Positions 33,105 through 44,226 are shown, counted from the first letter of the stretch. The stretch is DNA of 64,000 nt from Gari tellinella (GCA_922989275.2 OV277870.1:48046356-48110355); one strand, 5' to 3'. The notes: a model not told the origin generated them from the letters alone. Program-made: numbers and translations.

Positions 33105-33475
33105 AACACAAATATCCAACTAAACAACCTACAACCAACCAATCAAACAGACAAACAACAAAACGACATGCCAACCAACAAAACGAAATGCCAAACGGCA
33201 AAACGACTAACCAATCAACTAAACGACATGCTAACCGACAAACGACCAACCAACAAAACGACATGCCAAACGGCAAAACGACTAACCAACAAAACGACAT
33301 GCCAAACAGCAAAACGACTAACCAACCAATAACACGGAATGCCAACCGACAAAACGACTAACCAGCCAATGAACGACATGCAAACCAACCACTGGACTAA
33401 TTGACCTACCAACCAACAAAACGACCAAACAACAATCAGAACACTAATCAAACGGCAAGCCGTCAAATCAGCATC
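33105..33475. repeat. 36-bp minisatellite, G-poor on the plus strand
   Basis: CAAAACGACATGCCAAACGG then CAAAACGACTAACCAA repeats exactly twice at about 33256-33327, with diverged units either side. The plus strand is A/C-rich with few G or T. Long open frames over it (K/T/N-rich, or W/V/L-rich on the other strand) are repeat artefacts. Confidence 0.9.
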
Positions 33476-33493
33476 CAACAACACGTCGACTTA

Positions 33494-33740
33494 CAGTGGA
33501 GAAAACGTTATTCTTTCCCGTTTAAACGCAAACGAAACCCAAACGCATTGCAATAAAATGTACAAAATAACAACTTTTTGACAACTCTGATTATTCATTT
33601 TTATACTAGTAGCAAACATATTGGAGCCTGATCAGGCGCCGGGTTACCCGGCGTCTGATCTGGCTCCAAACTGTTTGCAATGGAAATAATAATTTTAGCG
33701 TAAACGCGTTTATTGGGAAAGAATAACGTTTTCTCCACTG
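33494..33740 (-). mobile_element. Family A MITE, full length
   Basis: CAGTGGAGAAAACG...TTCTCCACTG. Left flank GCATCCAACA...GTCGACTTA and right flank GCATTCAAATGTTTGACTGTA align loosely over about 23 positions. Confidence 0.9.
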
Positions 33741-33989
33741 TATAGGCGCATTCAAATGTTTGACTGTATGTATGCTTGAAATCTTTGAATCTTTTTTTTT
33801 TAAATTTAAACTTGATATTGTTTAGTGACGCATTCCAATATCAGAAACTGCTGGTGTTTAAACTCTAGAGAAAGTAGTCTAGCGGTATGATTGCAATAAA
33901 CATAACAGTATCCAGACATATTTGTCAGTTTTACAGCTTACATACGTAAATAAAATCCTTAGAATAACCTTAAAATAACCAGTCTGAAT

Positions 33990-34238
33990 ATAGGGGAAAA
34001 GACGTAATTCTGTCACGTTTAAAGTAATCGCAAAGAAAAGGCAAGGCAATAAAATGTAAAAATAATACATTTTTGAAAATGCTAAAGATTTATTTTAATC
34101 TGGGTCACGAACAGTTTGGAGCTTGATCAGACGCCGGGCTATTCGACGTCTGATCTGGTTTCGAACTAATTGCAACGGGTATAAGGTTTTTAGCATTGAA
34201 ACGCATATTATTGGGAAACAATAATGTATTATCGACTG
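33990..34238 (-). mobile_element. Diverged family A element
   Basis: GGGGAAAAGACGTAATTCTG...TATTATCGACTG. Hairpin TTTGGAGCTTGATCAGACGC...GTCTGATCTGGTTTCGAACT. Confidence 0.7.
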
Positions 34239-34426
34239 TAACGCCAACCAAGAAACAAACCTTGCAACCACATCTAAATCTAGAAAGGCATTTGAATTTT
34301 CCTTTTGCACAGTGGCGAGTAGACAATAATTACTTATTTCAATGCATTTTTACATAAAAATCATTATTCCACAAAAGCAATTACATTTAGCACTCAGCAA
34401 AATCGTCTGACAGGGATCAGGGTAAT

Positions 34427-34724
34427 CAAGTCGAGGTACACTGCCTACGTACAGTGGAGAAAACGTTATTCTTTCCCGTTTAAACGCAAACGTACGCAAA
34501 CGCAAAGCACTAAAACGTAGAAAAGTACAAGTTTTGGACAATTCTGATATTTCATGTTTATCTTGGTGGCAAACAGTTTGAAGCCTGATCAGACGCCGGG
34601 TTACCCGGCGTCTGATCTGGCTCCAAACTGTTTGCACTGTAAATAATAGTTTTAGCGTAAACGCGTTTATTGGGAAAGAATAACACATTCTCCACTGTAC
34701 AAGGCGAGGTACACAGCCTACGTA
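34427..34724. repeat. 25-bp direct repeats flanking a family A copy
   Basis: 34427-34451 (CAAGTCGAGGTACACTGCCT ACGTA) and 34700-34724 differ at two of 25 positions. Confidence 0.92.
34452..34697 (-). mobile_element. Family A MITE, full length
   Basis: CAGTGGAGAAAACG...TTCTCCACTG. Hairpin has GAAGCC on the left and GGCTCC on the right, so one arm change is uncompensated. Confidence 0.9.
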
Positions 34725-34799
34725 CATGTATGTACAACATGGACATAACTGCTCACGACAATCTTTGTTAATCGAGCACCGTTGTACTGACCGTGGATG

Positions 34800-35194
34800 A
34801 GGCCTAATTATTTCTAGTTTAAACGAAACAGAACACAAAGGCAATTTAATGAACATTTTAAATAACAAGATTTTGGAAAATAATTTTAATATGAATTCAA
34901 CAAAATTTAAGTAGCTTATTATTATATAATACTACATGTATAATATTATATTCCATATTTCTTCGTGCTATTTGATACTGTGAAGAAAATTAAGCTTGAC
35001 ATATTGATTAGTAAACGTATAAGGTAAGTAAAAACTACTGAGCACAGAATGGATAGTACTGTATCTGATCTGGCTCCAAACTGTTTGCCACTTAGATTAA
35101 TATGCCTTTTCCAAAATTTTCATGGACCTGTCTTGTTTTTCATTGGATTGCGTTTCGTTTTGTTTAAACGATAACGAATACGTCTTCCCCACTG
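34800..35194. mobile_element. Scattered pieces of an old family A element
   Basis: TTTCTAGTTTAAACGAAACA at the left, TATCTGATCTGGCTCCAAAC (right arm only) and TACGTCTTCCCCACTG at the right. Confidence 0.5.
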
Positions 35195-35361
35195 TACGCC
35201 ATATTGGCACAGTTCTCATAGCTGATAAATGATGATTTGTTAAAGACAGAAATAAAACTAATAAATATGAATTCCTTTGACAGGCGTGTTACAATGAATA
35301 AAGCAAATCATTTATCAGTATCGCAGAAACTATTATATCACTCATAGCGGAAATATTAAAT

Positions 35362-35600
35362 CATTGTGGAAGACAATATTATTTCCCTTTTAAGCGAAGC
35401 TTAACTTTTATGAAATGTAATAAAATATAGAACATTTCTGACACTTCTGACGATTTATGTTAAATTGGTCGGCAAAACGTTTGGAGTCAGATCAGACGCT
35501 AGCTTACCAGCGTCTGATCTGGCTCCAAACTGTTTGCAATGGAAATAAAATATTCTAGCATAAGCGAGTTTATTGAGAAAAAATAACATTTTCTCCACTG
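35362..35600 (-). mobile_element. Family A MITE, diverged
   Basis: CATTGTGGAAGACAATATTA...TTTTCTCCACTG. Hairpin TTTGGAGTCAGATCAGACGC...GTCTGATCTGGCTCC with a changed apex (TAGCTTACCAGCG). Confidence 0.8.
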
Positions 35601-36339
35601 TATCTATTCCAAAGCCACTAAACAATTTCTGTTAAAATAGTCGTTATGTCTAAATTTTATTGAAAGAAAATCACAAAACTAAACAGTTTAATATTCACGT
35701 TCAATACCTTTCATAGAAAGTTTATAAATACATTGTAACAATGCTAAAATGCATCTCAATGTTGAATAAACGAACACGATCGCATTACAAACTGACTAAA
35801 ATGTCGAGACAGCGTTTTTCTTTTCTAAGGAATGCGCCAATGCTAACACAAATTATTTCAAAACGTTTTGGATCCAGATCAAGCGTACATGTATGACCAG
35901 TTCAAAATTTAAAATTAATCTTCAATATGTTCAAGAAAAGGTCAATTTCAATATTACCTCGTAGTATATATTATTGCATGTTTATTTAGTTTAAATTTAA
36001 CGGAAAAGAATTACACAAAACAAGATGATTTGTGATAGTCGGTTTAGGGGTTGCTTGTGGTGATGTCAGTTTTCTTCACGCGACACGTCCCATTTGCGCA
36101 TACCTTCATCCGATCGTCAGTGCGCATGCATTTTCAAACTATACACATTAAACCTGAACACTTGCACCAAATAAATTTGACATAATTTTATTAAGGTCTG
36201 ATGGATTTCAAGCTTAGGGAATATTACATGTACTATTATCATTTTGTTCTGCTTTAAGCCAATTGATTTGATTTGTTATGATTTTACGTCGCTTTTAACA
36301 GTATTTCAGTCATATCGCGACGTCCAGCTACATGTAATT
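35601..36339. other. No supported gene
   Basis: 35860-35910 has a worn core (TTTTGGATCCAGATCAAGCG). Otherwise nothing. Confidence 0.45.
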
Positions 36340-36548
36340 ACAGGTAGAGGGAGACCCCAGAAGCCCTTTATGCACTGTTTTAGGCACAAATCGGCAACTG
36401 GGTAGAACCACCGACCTTCTGCAAGCTAACTAGAAGGCTTCCCCACATGACAAATCCGAACGAACCTACTGGAATTCGAAATCACAGCGGTGAGGAGCTT
36501 AGCGATGTTAGTCACAGTGACTATACCACTAGGCCACGGAGGCCCCTG
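36340..36548 (-). mobile_element. tRNA-derived SINE
   Basis: Minus strand: CGTGGCCTAGTGGTATAGTC (A box) and TTTCGAATTCCAGT (B box) head the element. The body includes the AGACCCCAGAAGCCC / AAATCGGCAACTGGGT / AACCACCGACC domain also found at 13330-13436. Confidence 0.75.
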
Positions 36549-36644
36549 CTTTAAGCAGACAAATTTAACCCCCGCCAAATTAAAACGCGCCTTTTCCCGT
36601 GCGGTCTTCATAGCTAGAGTTTACAGTATCAATGTTGAAAATCA

Positions 36645-36861
36645 TCAACCCCTTCACTGCCTTACCACAAAAACAATAGTTATTTAGAAACAGTTTGGAT
36701 CCTGATCAGACTCCGCGTAACGCGGCGTCTGATCAGGATCCAAACAGTTTGCCACCGATTTTAAAATTTCAGAAGTCAAAATACATACATCTAAATTTGA
36801 AAAATATAAAGCTGACGAAAATAGTTTAAAATTAATGACGCCACGGCAGTGACGAGGTTAA
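36645..36861 (+). mobile_element. Family B MITE
   Basis: TCAACCCCTTCACTGCC...GGCAGTGACGAGGTTAA. Hairpin TTTGGATCCTGATCAGACTC...TCTGATCAGGATCCAAACAG. Confidence 0.8.
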
Positions 36862-37039
36862 ACGAAAATTAACACATCAAAGCAGAAATAAGATCGAAGA
36901 TGAAACAAATGCCCCTCATTATCTGCTTATATTCCCACTGGATTAATTCCTTATCGAGCAATTATCGGTTGATTCTATCGTATCGTCTGTGAAAATAAGT
37001 TTTATGTCATCTAAGTGAAAGAAACATTGATGCGATATT

Positions 37040-37275
37040 GACCCGTTTCCCGCAGTATGCAACTGAAGTGGACTTTGCTAACACTTGATTCTCACCAGAC
37101 GGCGCGTAACGCGGCATCTTACCAGTCGCTACGTATAAATGTTTTAAAATCAAAATGCCTACATTGCTGTTCTTTATAAATAACAGAAAACAGTATTTAT
37201 GCTAGCAGATGACATTTAAGCAGGATATATGTTTGACAGGTTATGATGTCATAGTAGTGGTTAAAGGTTTAAGAT
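37040..37275. mobile_element. Degenerate family B-like element
   Basis: Core CACCAGACGGCGCGTAACGC...GGCATCTTACCAG and tail GTTATGATGTCATAGTAGTG followed by GTTAAAGG. Confidence 0.45.
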
Positions 37276-37428
37276 GTCTGGATCTTTGATAATGTATAAT
37301 TTTCGTAATCAATGAGTATCGATATGTGAAGGTCAGAGAGGTTTGTTGTTATCGACTATCCGCCCTAAACATCGTATGCTTTGAAATTGCCGTCTGTTAA
37401 TTTTGTCAGTTTCATATTTATTCATATT

Positions 37429-37680
37429 TTATTGATTCAATTTATAAAGTGACCAAAAGTTCGGATCTGGGTCTAAAATTTTGCAAATACTGGTGAAGTC
37501 CAGATCGGCTGGCAAAGCGTTAATCCTGAAGTGGAGAACATTTGCTTTGGAAATTGATTTTGTTATCGTTAGCCAGTGCAGATAGTTCGACGAACATTTC
37601 ATGGTTTTAGTAAAGGATTGCATTGAAGTCGTTCGGACGAGGGCTGTTTGATTTGTATTAATATGGGTGGCAGTTTAAAG
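37429..37680 (-). other. Unrecognised 82-codon open segment
   Basis: The frame is open from a stop near 37681 to a stop at 37429 and includes SKANVLHFRINALPADLDFT and DPDPNFWSLYKLNQ. Composition looks protein-like and the segment is not part of a repeat I know, but no domain, splice pair or start is convincing. Could be a decayed retroelement piece. Confidence 0.25.
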
Positions 37681-37733
37681 CACGATGAATGTATTTAGCG
37701 TTTTGAGAAAGCTACTGTTCTCCTTCTTTTGCT

Positions 37734-37987
37734 TTAACCCCATTGAACCCCAGTCACGCATAAACTCGCCTCTTTGCAAAACGTGTATCTGTGAATAATA
37801 CACATACATGTATCCTATGCAAACAGTGAATACCCATATCAGAGGGCTCATAAAGGGTCTGATGACGGTCTGCACTGTTTGTCACATCGCAATACATTGA
37901 CAATAATCAACTCTAAATGTCATGAATTGACTAGACTGACCCGGATACTGGAATTTTCCATTTGAAATTTCAGGGGAAAGGGTCAAG
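37734..37987 (+). mobile_element. Family F element
   Basis: TTAACCCCATTGAACCCCAG...AGGGGAAAGGGTCAA. Core GCAAACAGTGAATACCCATA...GGTCTGCACTGTTTG with a reduced palindrome. Confidence 0.55.
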
Positions 37988-38245
37988 CTCCATGAACAAT
38001 GTGGTAATAGCCGTTAATTATGGATAAAAGCGGATATTTAATATGCTTTCTCCGTTTAAAATTAAAACGTAATGCAATTTTAGAAAATGATGTGTTTTGA
38101 CAACGTTAACATTGTATTTTTATCACAGCGGCAAACAGTTTTGAACCTGATCATACGTTGCGAAACCCGGCGTGTACTTTCCTTTAAACTGGCAAAAATA
38201 ACGTCTTCCCAATGGCTATTACGTGCAATAAATATCACTGTTATA

Positions 38246-38429
38246 CAATGGAGACGGCGTTATTCTTTCCCTTTAAAACGCAAACAAATTACATAAAATG
38301 TAGAACAATACACTTTTAGAAATTTCTAGGGATTTCTGAGTGGCAAACAGTTTGGAGCCTGTTGTTTGTAATAGATATTATCATAGCACAAACGCGTTTA
38401 TTTGGAAATAAGGACGTTTTTTTCCACTG
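38246..38429 (-). mobile_element. Family A MITE with hairpin collapsed
   Basis: CAATGGAGACGGCGTTATTC...TTTTTTCCACTG. GCAAACAGTTTGGAGCCTG joins directly to TTGTTTGTAATAG. Confidence 0.75.
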
Positions 38430-38484
38430 TATAACATGCAGTCATGGTTGAAAACTCGATTTCGCAGAAGTCGAAATGACAGGT

Positions 38485-38731
38485 ACAGTGGAGAATCTGT
38501 TATTCTTTCCCGTTTAAATGCAAACGTACGCAAACGCAAAGCACTAAAACGTAGAAAAGAACAACCTTTGGACAATTCTGATATTTCATGTTTATCTTGG
38601 TGGCAAACAGTTTGGAGCCTGATCAGACGCCGGGTTACCCGGCGTCTGATCTGGCTCCAAACTGTTTGTATCGTAAATAATAGTTTTAGTGTAAACGCGT
38701 TTATTGGGAAAGAATAACACATTCTCCACTG
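38485..38731 (-). mobile_element. Family A MITE, full length
   Basis: CAGTGGAGAATCTG...TTCTCCACTG, perfect hairpin, TA flanks. Confidence 0.9.
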
Positions 38732-38863
38732 TAAAGCTCTCTGTTACGACTGCTAAAAGGAATGCTAATGGGTGATATATAAAATAAAGATGACAGGTTA
38801 AAGCATGGAGCTTTTTGTTTTACTGTCAACGTAATAGAGATGTTTTACTGTACATCCTGTTAA

Positions 38864-39110
38864 CAGGGGTGAATCTGTTATTCTTCCCCGTCTAAACGCA
38901 AACGAAACGCAAACGCATTGTACTAAAATTCAGAAAATAACAACTTTTTCGCAATTCTGAAAGTTGATTTGAATCTTGATGACTAACAGTTTGGAGCCTG
39001 ATCAGACGCCGGGTGACCCGGCGTCTGATCTGGCTCCAAACTGTTTGCAAAAGAAATAATAGTTTGAGCGTAAACGCGTTTATTGGGAAATAATAACGTT
39101 TTCTCCACTG
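38864..39110 (-). mobile_element. Family A MITE, full length
   Basis: CAGGGGTGAATCTG...TTCTCCACTG. Hairpin GGGTGACCC with matched inner arms. Left flank is TAA rather than TA. Confidence 0.88.
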
Positions 39111-39257
39111 TAACTGTGAACAACAATTTTCGATCGATTTATACGGATTTATTGAATTTAAGCTTCATGTAGCTCATGTTACAAATACCCACGTTCAAAT
39201 GTATAATTCATAACAAATAGTTTTGACATGGTTCTGTTATTTCTACAGAAATTCATA

Positions 39258-39505
39258 TTGTGGAGTAGACATTATTCTGTTCTGTTTAAACAAAATTATA
39301 CGCAAACTCAATGGAATAAAACGGAGAAAATGACAGGCTTTTGAAAAATAATTTATTACATGTAACTGAGTGTCTAACAATTTGGAGCCTGGTCAAACGC
39401 CGGGTTATGCGGAATCTGATGAGTCTCCGATTAATTTTGTTTGCATCGGAAATGTATATTTTAGCATGTGTTTATAGGGAAAGACTAACGTCTACTCATC
39501 TTTAC
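39258..39505 (-). mobile_element. Diverged family A element
   Basis: TTGTGGAGTAGACATTATTC...TACTCATCTTTACAG. Hairpin TTTGGAGCCTGGTCAAACGC...AATCTGATGAGTCTCC. Confidence 0.65.
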
Positions 39506-39586
39506 AGTCTTTATACATTCCCCTGCATATACAACTAGGCTTTAACGCTTACAATGTTGAAATTCAAAATGGACTCTTCCAATGTC

Positions 39587-40061
39587 TTCACCCATTACCC
39601 CATAAATACGCCTGTTAACGCCTTAAAATTATTTCTCCACTCAGGAAAATAGTTCCAATTTATACAGTTATAAAAATGTATGATAAGAACTATTTTCTAT
39701 ATTTTAGCAGACGATCGCTTAACCCTTTACCTGATAGCATTGTTTCTAGTATTGAAGATATGTGACTACTTAAAGCAGGTTGAAAGTAAAGCAGAATGCG
39801 CCCTAAGGCGCATTCTGCTTTACTTTCAGCCTGCTTTAAGCTATTAACTGCTAGAATAAGGAAAGTATTATATATGACACATATTTATTACGGTATAATT
39901 TGGAACTATTTTCTTCAGCGGATGAATAAAATGAATGTGCTAAAAGTCGCTTCTATAAGGGAAAGGGTTAAAGCAGGCTGAACGTAAAGCTTTACTTTCT
40001 ATCTGCTTTAAGTTGTCACCTGTTTTCTAAACTAGAAACATACTTTCGTGTAATGGGTTAA
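39587..40061 (+). mobile_element. Family D element hosting another family D copy
   Basis: ACCCATTACCCCATAAATAC at the left and GTGTAATGGGTTAA at the right. The halves are 39587-39718 and 39972-40061. The inner copy entered the TTAA of the GCTTAAAGCAGG motif. Confidence 0.85.
39723..39967 (+). mobile_element. Family D MITE, nested, 245 bp
   Basis: TTAA at 39719-39722 and 39968-39971. CCCTTTACCTGATAGC...GGGAAAGGG. Palindrome TGAAAGTAAAGCAGAATGCG...CGCATTCTGCTTTACTTTCA. The host sequence rejoins perfectly if the insert and one TTAA are removed. Confidence 0.92.
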
Positions 40062-40244
40062 GGGACCTGTTAATAGTGACTATATAAGGCTGTGAACCAA
40101 CAATAGTTACTTAAGAAGAAGTGCAGAACGGACAGAAAACCTGTGATCTGGATCTATACTGATTGTAGCTATAAATGTATATACATGTATTCGACTCCCA
40201 CATCATAACAAAGGGCTGACGCTTATCATGTTAAGCGCAATTTA

Positions 40245-40310
40245 AATAATATTCGCAAACGTTTTGGTCCAGATCATGTGGCGTCTGGTCTGAATTCAAA
40301 CTGTTTGGCA
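40245..40310. mobile_element. Worn hairpin core
   Basis: CAAACGTTTTGGTCCAGATC then GTGGCGTCTGGTCTGAATTC. Left half of the centre is missing. Confidence 0.4.
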
Positions 40311-40684
40311 CTTAAAATCAACGTTTCATTAATTTAAAAAAAACATGAAAGGTGTTTTGAATGTTTTGCAGACCATATATTTGAAGCAGGCGACAATTCA
40401 GCTAGATAATAGTTAAAGCAGGTCTGGTGTATAGTTTGACACAAAACAGAAACACAAGGAGCGTAACAGTATAAAACTGGCATTTAAGACTTATGCAAAT
40501 TAAAAATTAATCCAACGAAAGCTTGCTACTTTAAAGAGACTGAAAACCTGGAGGAAAATTTGACAAACATAAAACAACTTTTATGGTTATGGTACAAGTG
40601 TGAAGGGCATGTTCAAACTTGATATTTTACATATAAATTAGTTCATTTCATTCTTTTGCATTGAAGAACATGTAGGCCAAGGCG

Positions 40685-40890
40685 ACCGTGGTCGATGGGT
40701 TAGTGCGCCCGCCTCCGAGGCGGGCTACTGAAGGTTTGAATCCCAGCGGAGGCTGGTTGGAAATGAAGTGGTCGGTTGGTGAGCAGCCAGCTAGTTAATG
40801 ATTTGTTACCGTAAACCAGTATTTGCAAGAGGCTCGGTAAAAGGAATTCGGTGGCACTGTTGGCCGCAAGAGATTGTCTCATGAGTTAAA
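40685..40890 (+). mobile_element. tRNA-derived SINE
   Basis: GTGGTCGATGGGTTAGTGCG (A box), an anticodon-like stem CCCGC/GCGGG with loop CTCCGAG, and GGTTTGAATCCC (B box). The T and acceptor stems do not pair well, so this is a SINE head rather than a tRNA gene. The tail continues to about 40890. Confidence 0.6.
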
Positions 40891-41284
40891 ACTGTCTGGC
40901 CCTCTTTCAATACTACACAAAGCCTTTACGTTTTGTACGCTTTACTTTCCTCGAATTTCGCAATCGAAACGCAACAATCCAGTGCACTAAAATTTAAAAC
41001 AATCAGTCTATCTACCACCAGACAATAAAACTGGCCTTTCCCGATTCCCAACTTTAAAATATCGCTGATACATGTACACCTATGGTGAGAACATTAAGTT
41101 TAGTGTTTGATATAAATCTAAGTATATAAAAATTTACGATGCGAAGGTCAACTACAAAACTATAGTTTAAATATATTGTCCGTAAATGCCTATACTTAAG
41201 TAAACTACTTGAAAGTGATATTCATTTTCTTTGACATTTAGGTTGCAAATATTACATGCGCTGTCTTTCCTTTGAATAATATAA
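40891..41284. other. No supported gene
   Basis: Unique AT-rich DNA. Confidence 0.4.
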
Positions 41285-41420
41285 TAGAGTGGACAGAAAA
41301 TTATTCTTTGCCACTAAATACGTTTGCGCTAAAACAATTATTTTCATTGCAAACAGTTTGGGGCCAGATCAGACGCCGGATAATCCGGCGTCTGATCAGG
41401 CTCCAAACTTTTTGCGACTC
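41285..41420 (+). mobile_element. Family A left half with hairpin
   Basis: GAGTGGACAGAAAATTATTC at the left, hairpin TTTGGGGCCAGATCAGACGC...CTGATCAGGCTCCAAAC. The right arm is not recognisable beyond about 41440. Confidence 0.7.
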
Positions 41421-41856
41421 AGATTAAGATAAACCGTAAATACTATATAATTTACAAAACTCAACTGTTACTCGAACTATGTCTACTTTGATCATTTAGA
41501 GAAATTATTTGTCAAGGTCTGCTATAAAGTGGAAAAATAATTACTAGTTCGAACTGACCTTATACGTTGGCATTCATCCAACTGCTGTTTCGTGTGAGAA
41601 AGTGTGAGTTTTATGAAGTAAAGAGGAAAATTATATTCAGTTCTCATGGAGTACCGACATGTTAATTTGCAACCGGCACTTAATGAGAACTGGCTTTAAA
41701 TCAAGCCAATGTCTGACACAACAGTGCGCCACAACATCACAGCCGCCAACATATCAGCGCCATATTCAGTGGCGAACACGTTTATATGAAACTAAACATA
41801 AAGTAAGGCAAAAAAATGTAGAAATTGGTAGGTCTTTGAAAACGTCGATTCGATTT

Positions 41857-42000
41857 AACCCATTGAGCCCTAGTGACGAGTACCCTGGTTATTTACAAAT
41901 AGTTTACCTGTGAAAAGTACACTTGTCCTAGACAAAGAGCGTAGGTCCAGAATTTTTTTTTTCAACTGATCGGAGTCTACATCGCTTGTAATTTCTAGTA
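41857..42000 (+). mobile_element. Family F fragment
   Basis: TTAACCCATTGAGCCCTAGT then AGTACACTTGTCCTAGACAA; hairpin reduced to TGATCGGAGTCTACA. Confidence 0.5.
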
Positions 42001-42018
42001 GACTTCAGCTACAGTCGA

Positions 42019-42264
42019 CAGTGGAGAAAACGTTATTCTTTCCCAATAAACGCGTTTACGGTAAAACTATTATTTCTATTGCAAACAGTTTGGAGCCAGA
42101 TCAGACGCCGGGTAACCCGGATTCTGATCAGGCTCCAAACTGTTTGCCACCAAGATAAACATTGAATATCAGAATTGTCCAAATGTTGTTCTTTTATACG
42201 TTTTAGTGTTTTGCGTTTGCGTACGTTTGCGTTTAAACGGGAAAGAATAACAGATTCTCCACTG
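42019..42264 (+). mobile_element. Family A MITE, full length, complex flanks
   Basis: CAGTGGAGAAAACG...TTCTCCACTG. Hairpin right arm reads GGATTCTGATC, an uncompensated change. Left flank AGTAGACTTCAGCTACAGTC resembles AGTAAACTTCAGCCATAACC AGTC at 42286-42310. CAGTCAATAATGAAC occurs at 42271-42285 and 42306-42320. Confidence 0.88.
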
Positions 42265-42374
42265 TATAAACAGTCAATAATGAACAAGTAAACTTCAGCC
42301 ATAACCAGTCAATAATGAACTAGACGTGACGAGGAACTGGAGTTGTCCTTCTGTTAAGGGTGAATTTGTTAGTC

Positions 42375-42724
42375 TGGGACCCGTTTCATAAAACTTCGTA
42401 CGACAAATGTTGTCGTAAGTCAGATTATAAAAGTCTCAATATTTATTTACTTGTCCATCTAATCCTGTCTTGTGACATCATTACTAACACCGACTGTATA
42501 CATTTTGTACAGTCAAACCTCTCTATTATGACTTCTTAATTGTATTACAATGTAATTATAAGGTGTTTACGAAATGTGACAGTTCAAAGCAAGATGACAG
42601 TAATCATGACGATTCCAAAGAGATGTCACAAGACAGGATTAGATAGAGAAATCAGAATTAAATGTATTTTAATATTTTGACTTACCACGATTTTTGTTGT
42701 ACGAAGTTTTATGAAACGGGCCCC
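42375..42724. mobile_element. Family H element with its hairpin loop replaced
   Basis: Termini GGGACCCGTTTCATAAAACT and AGTTTTATGAAACGGGCCCC. The expected hairpin centre is replaced by about 120 bp (42476-42600) including TAACACCGACTGTATACATT. Confidence 0.8.
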
Positions 42725-42900
42725 TGAGTGGTAAATCATTTAGAGCATGACCAGACACTTTGTTATCCACCATCTTATATGGCTCCAATTGTTTTGCATT
42801 GGACAAAAGGAGTTTTAACATAAGCACGTCCATTGGGAAAGAACAACATCGTCTTTATTGTAAATAAACACGTTTGTTCTAAAGATCTAAACACATGTAT

Positions 42901-43388
42901 AGTTGGGAAGACGTTATTTCTTTACCGTTTAAACGCATATACAGTGGAGAAAACGTTATTCTTTCCCAATAAACGCGTTTACGCTAAAACTGTTAGTACC
43001 GATGCAAACAGTTTGGAGCCTGGTCAGACGCCGGGTAACCCGGCGTCTGATCAGGCTCGAAACTGTTTGCAACCAAGATAAACATGAATTATCAGAATTG
43101 CCCAAAAGTTGTACTTTTCTACGTTTTAGTGCTTTGCGTTTGCGTACGTTTGAGTTTAAACGGGAAAGAATAACAGATTCTCCACTGTTTGTACGGAACG
43201 CAAACATATTGCAGTCAAAACGTCGAAAATGACAATTTGTCGACTATTCATGCTAATCTGAGTGGAAAACCGTTTGAAGCCTGATCAGACGCCGGGTTAT
43301 CCGGCGTCTGATCTGGTTCCAAACTGTTTGCAATAAATAGTTTTAGCATCAACGCGTTTTTAGGGAAAGAATAACGCCTTCTCCACTA
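42901..43388 (-). mobile_element. Older family A element hosting a younger copy
   Basis: AGTTGGGAAGACGTTATTTC at the left, hairpin TTTGAAGCCTGATCAGACGC...GTCTGATCTGGTTCC, and CGCCTTCTCCACTATA at the right. Confidence 0.75.
42942..43187 (+). mobile_element. Family A MITE, full length, nested
   Basis: CAGTGGAGAAAACG...TTCTCCACTG, inserted in the left arm of 42901-43388. The right flank is TTTG rather than TA. Confidence 0.9.
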
Positions 43389-43648
43389 TATCTATTTGCG
43401 ATTATTTCGGAAACTAATAGTAAGCCATCGAGTAACTATTCGTCTGTCTGGCTCTCAGATCTGAATAAATTGTCAATATTTTAAATAAAACTGTTTGTTA
43501 TTTTTGTATTTTATTGACATTCTATTACTTTACAGTGTGTTTGCGTTTAGAAACGTTTAAACGGGAAAGAAAATATGAAGTCATTAATGTGATTTTAACA
43601 GAGATTCTGAATAAACCGTGTTTTTATTGCAACTTGTACAGACATTGA

Positions 43649-43873
43649 GACCTCGGTAACGATCTTTTATATCCATCATGTTTTCTGGACAAACAGTCAC
43701 ATCTAATGAACCCCAATAAGCTGTATACGGAGCGGATACACAGCTCACTTCCAAACTGTCGAAATCTCCTCAAGTCGTTTACAAGCAAAGACGGAAAATT
43801 CAAACTAGTATCGATTGGCTCTGGTGAAATGCAACTTTCCATTGTTATTCATGGAACAAGTAAGCTGGGATAG
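43649..43873 (+). other. Unrecognised 74-codon open segment, possible gene remnant
   Basis: Encodes NPNKLYTERIHSSLPNCRNL and SFTSKDGKFKLVSIGSGEMQ. Adjacent frames upstream (TIFYIHHVFWTNSHI) and downstream (WDRKDLLSSDLNFCNNWLLL) also look protein-like, as expected for a frameshifted remnant. The ATG at 43706 is the only in-frame start. I do not recognise the family. Confidence 0.3.
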
Positions 43874-43986
43874 AAAAGATTTGTTGTCATCTGATCTCAA
43901 CTTTTGTAACAATTGGCTGTTGTTGTTACAAATGTATACCGCAGCGGCTTTCCTAAGAGCAGACATAAGAAAACTAACCCTTACTA

Positions 43987-44226
43987 CAGTGGAGAAAACG
44001 TTATTCTTACCCGTTTAAACGCAAACGAAACGCAAAGCACTTACGCGTAGAAAAGTCAAACTTCTGGACAATTCTAATAATTCATATTTATCTTGGTGCC
44101 AAACAGTTTGGAGCCTGATCAGACGCCGGGTAACCCGGCGTCTGATCTGGCTCCAGACTGTTTGCAATGAAACAATAGTTTTAACGTAAACGCGATTATT
44201 CGGAAAGAATAACGTTTTCTCCACTG
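43987..44226 (-). mobile_element. Family A MITE, full length
   Basis: CAGTGGAGAAAACG...TTCTCCACTG, perfect hairpin except CCAGACTG at the right foot. The right flank TAACACCGACTGTATACATT is a copy of 42488-42512. Confidence 0.9.

Noticed and set aside
33036..33332. 98-codon K/T/N-rich open frame
   Set aside because: It follows the 36-bp minisatellite.
40685..40757. Possible tRNA-Arg(CCG)
   Set aside because: Anticodon-like arm and A/B boxes are present, but the acceptor and T stems do not pair. A SINE head fits better.
41561..41590. 26-nt minus-strand candidate exon (acceptor CACACGAAACAG, donor GTCAGT)
   Set aside because: Weak donor, length not matching the phase of the Kazal exon, and no supporting context.
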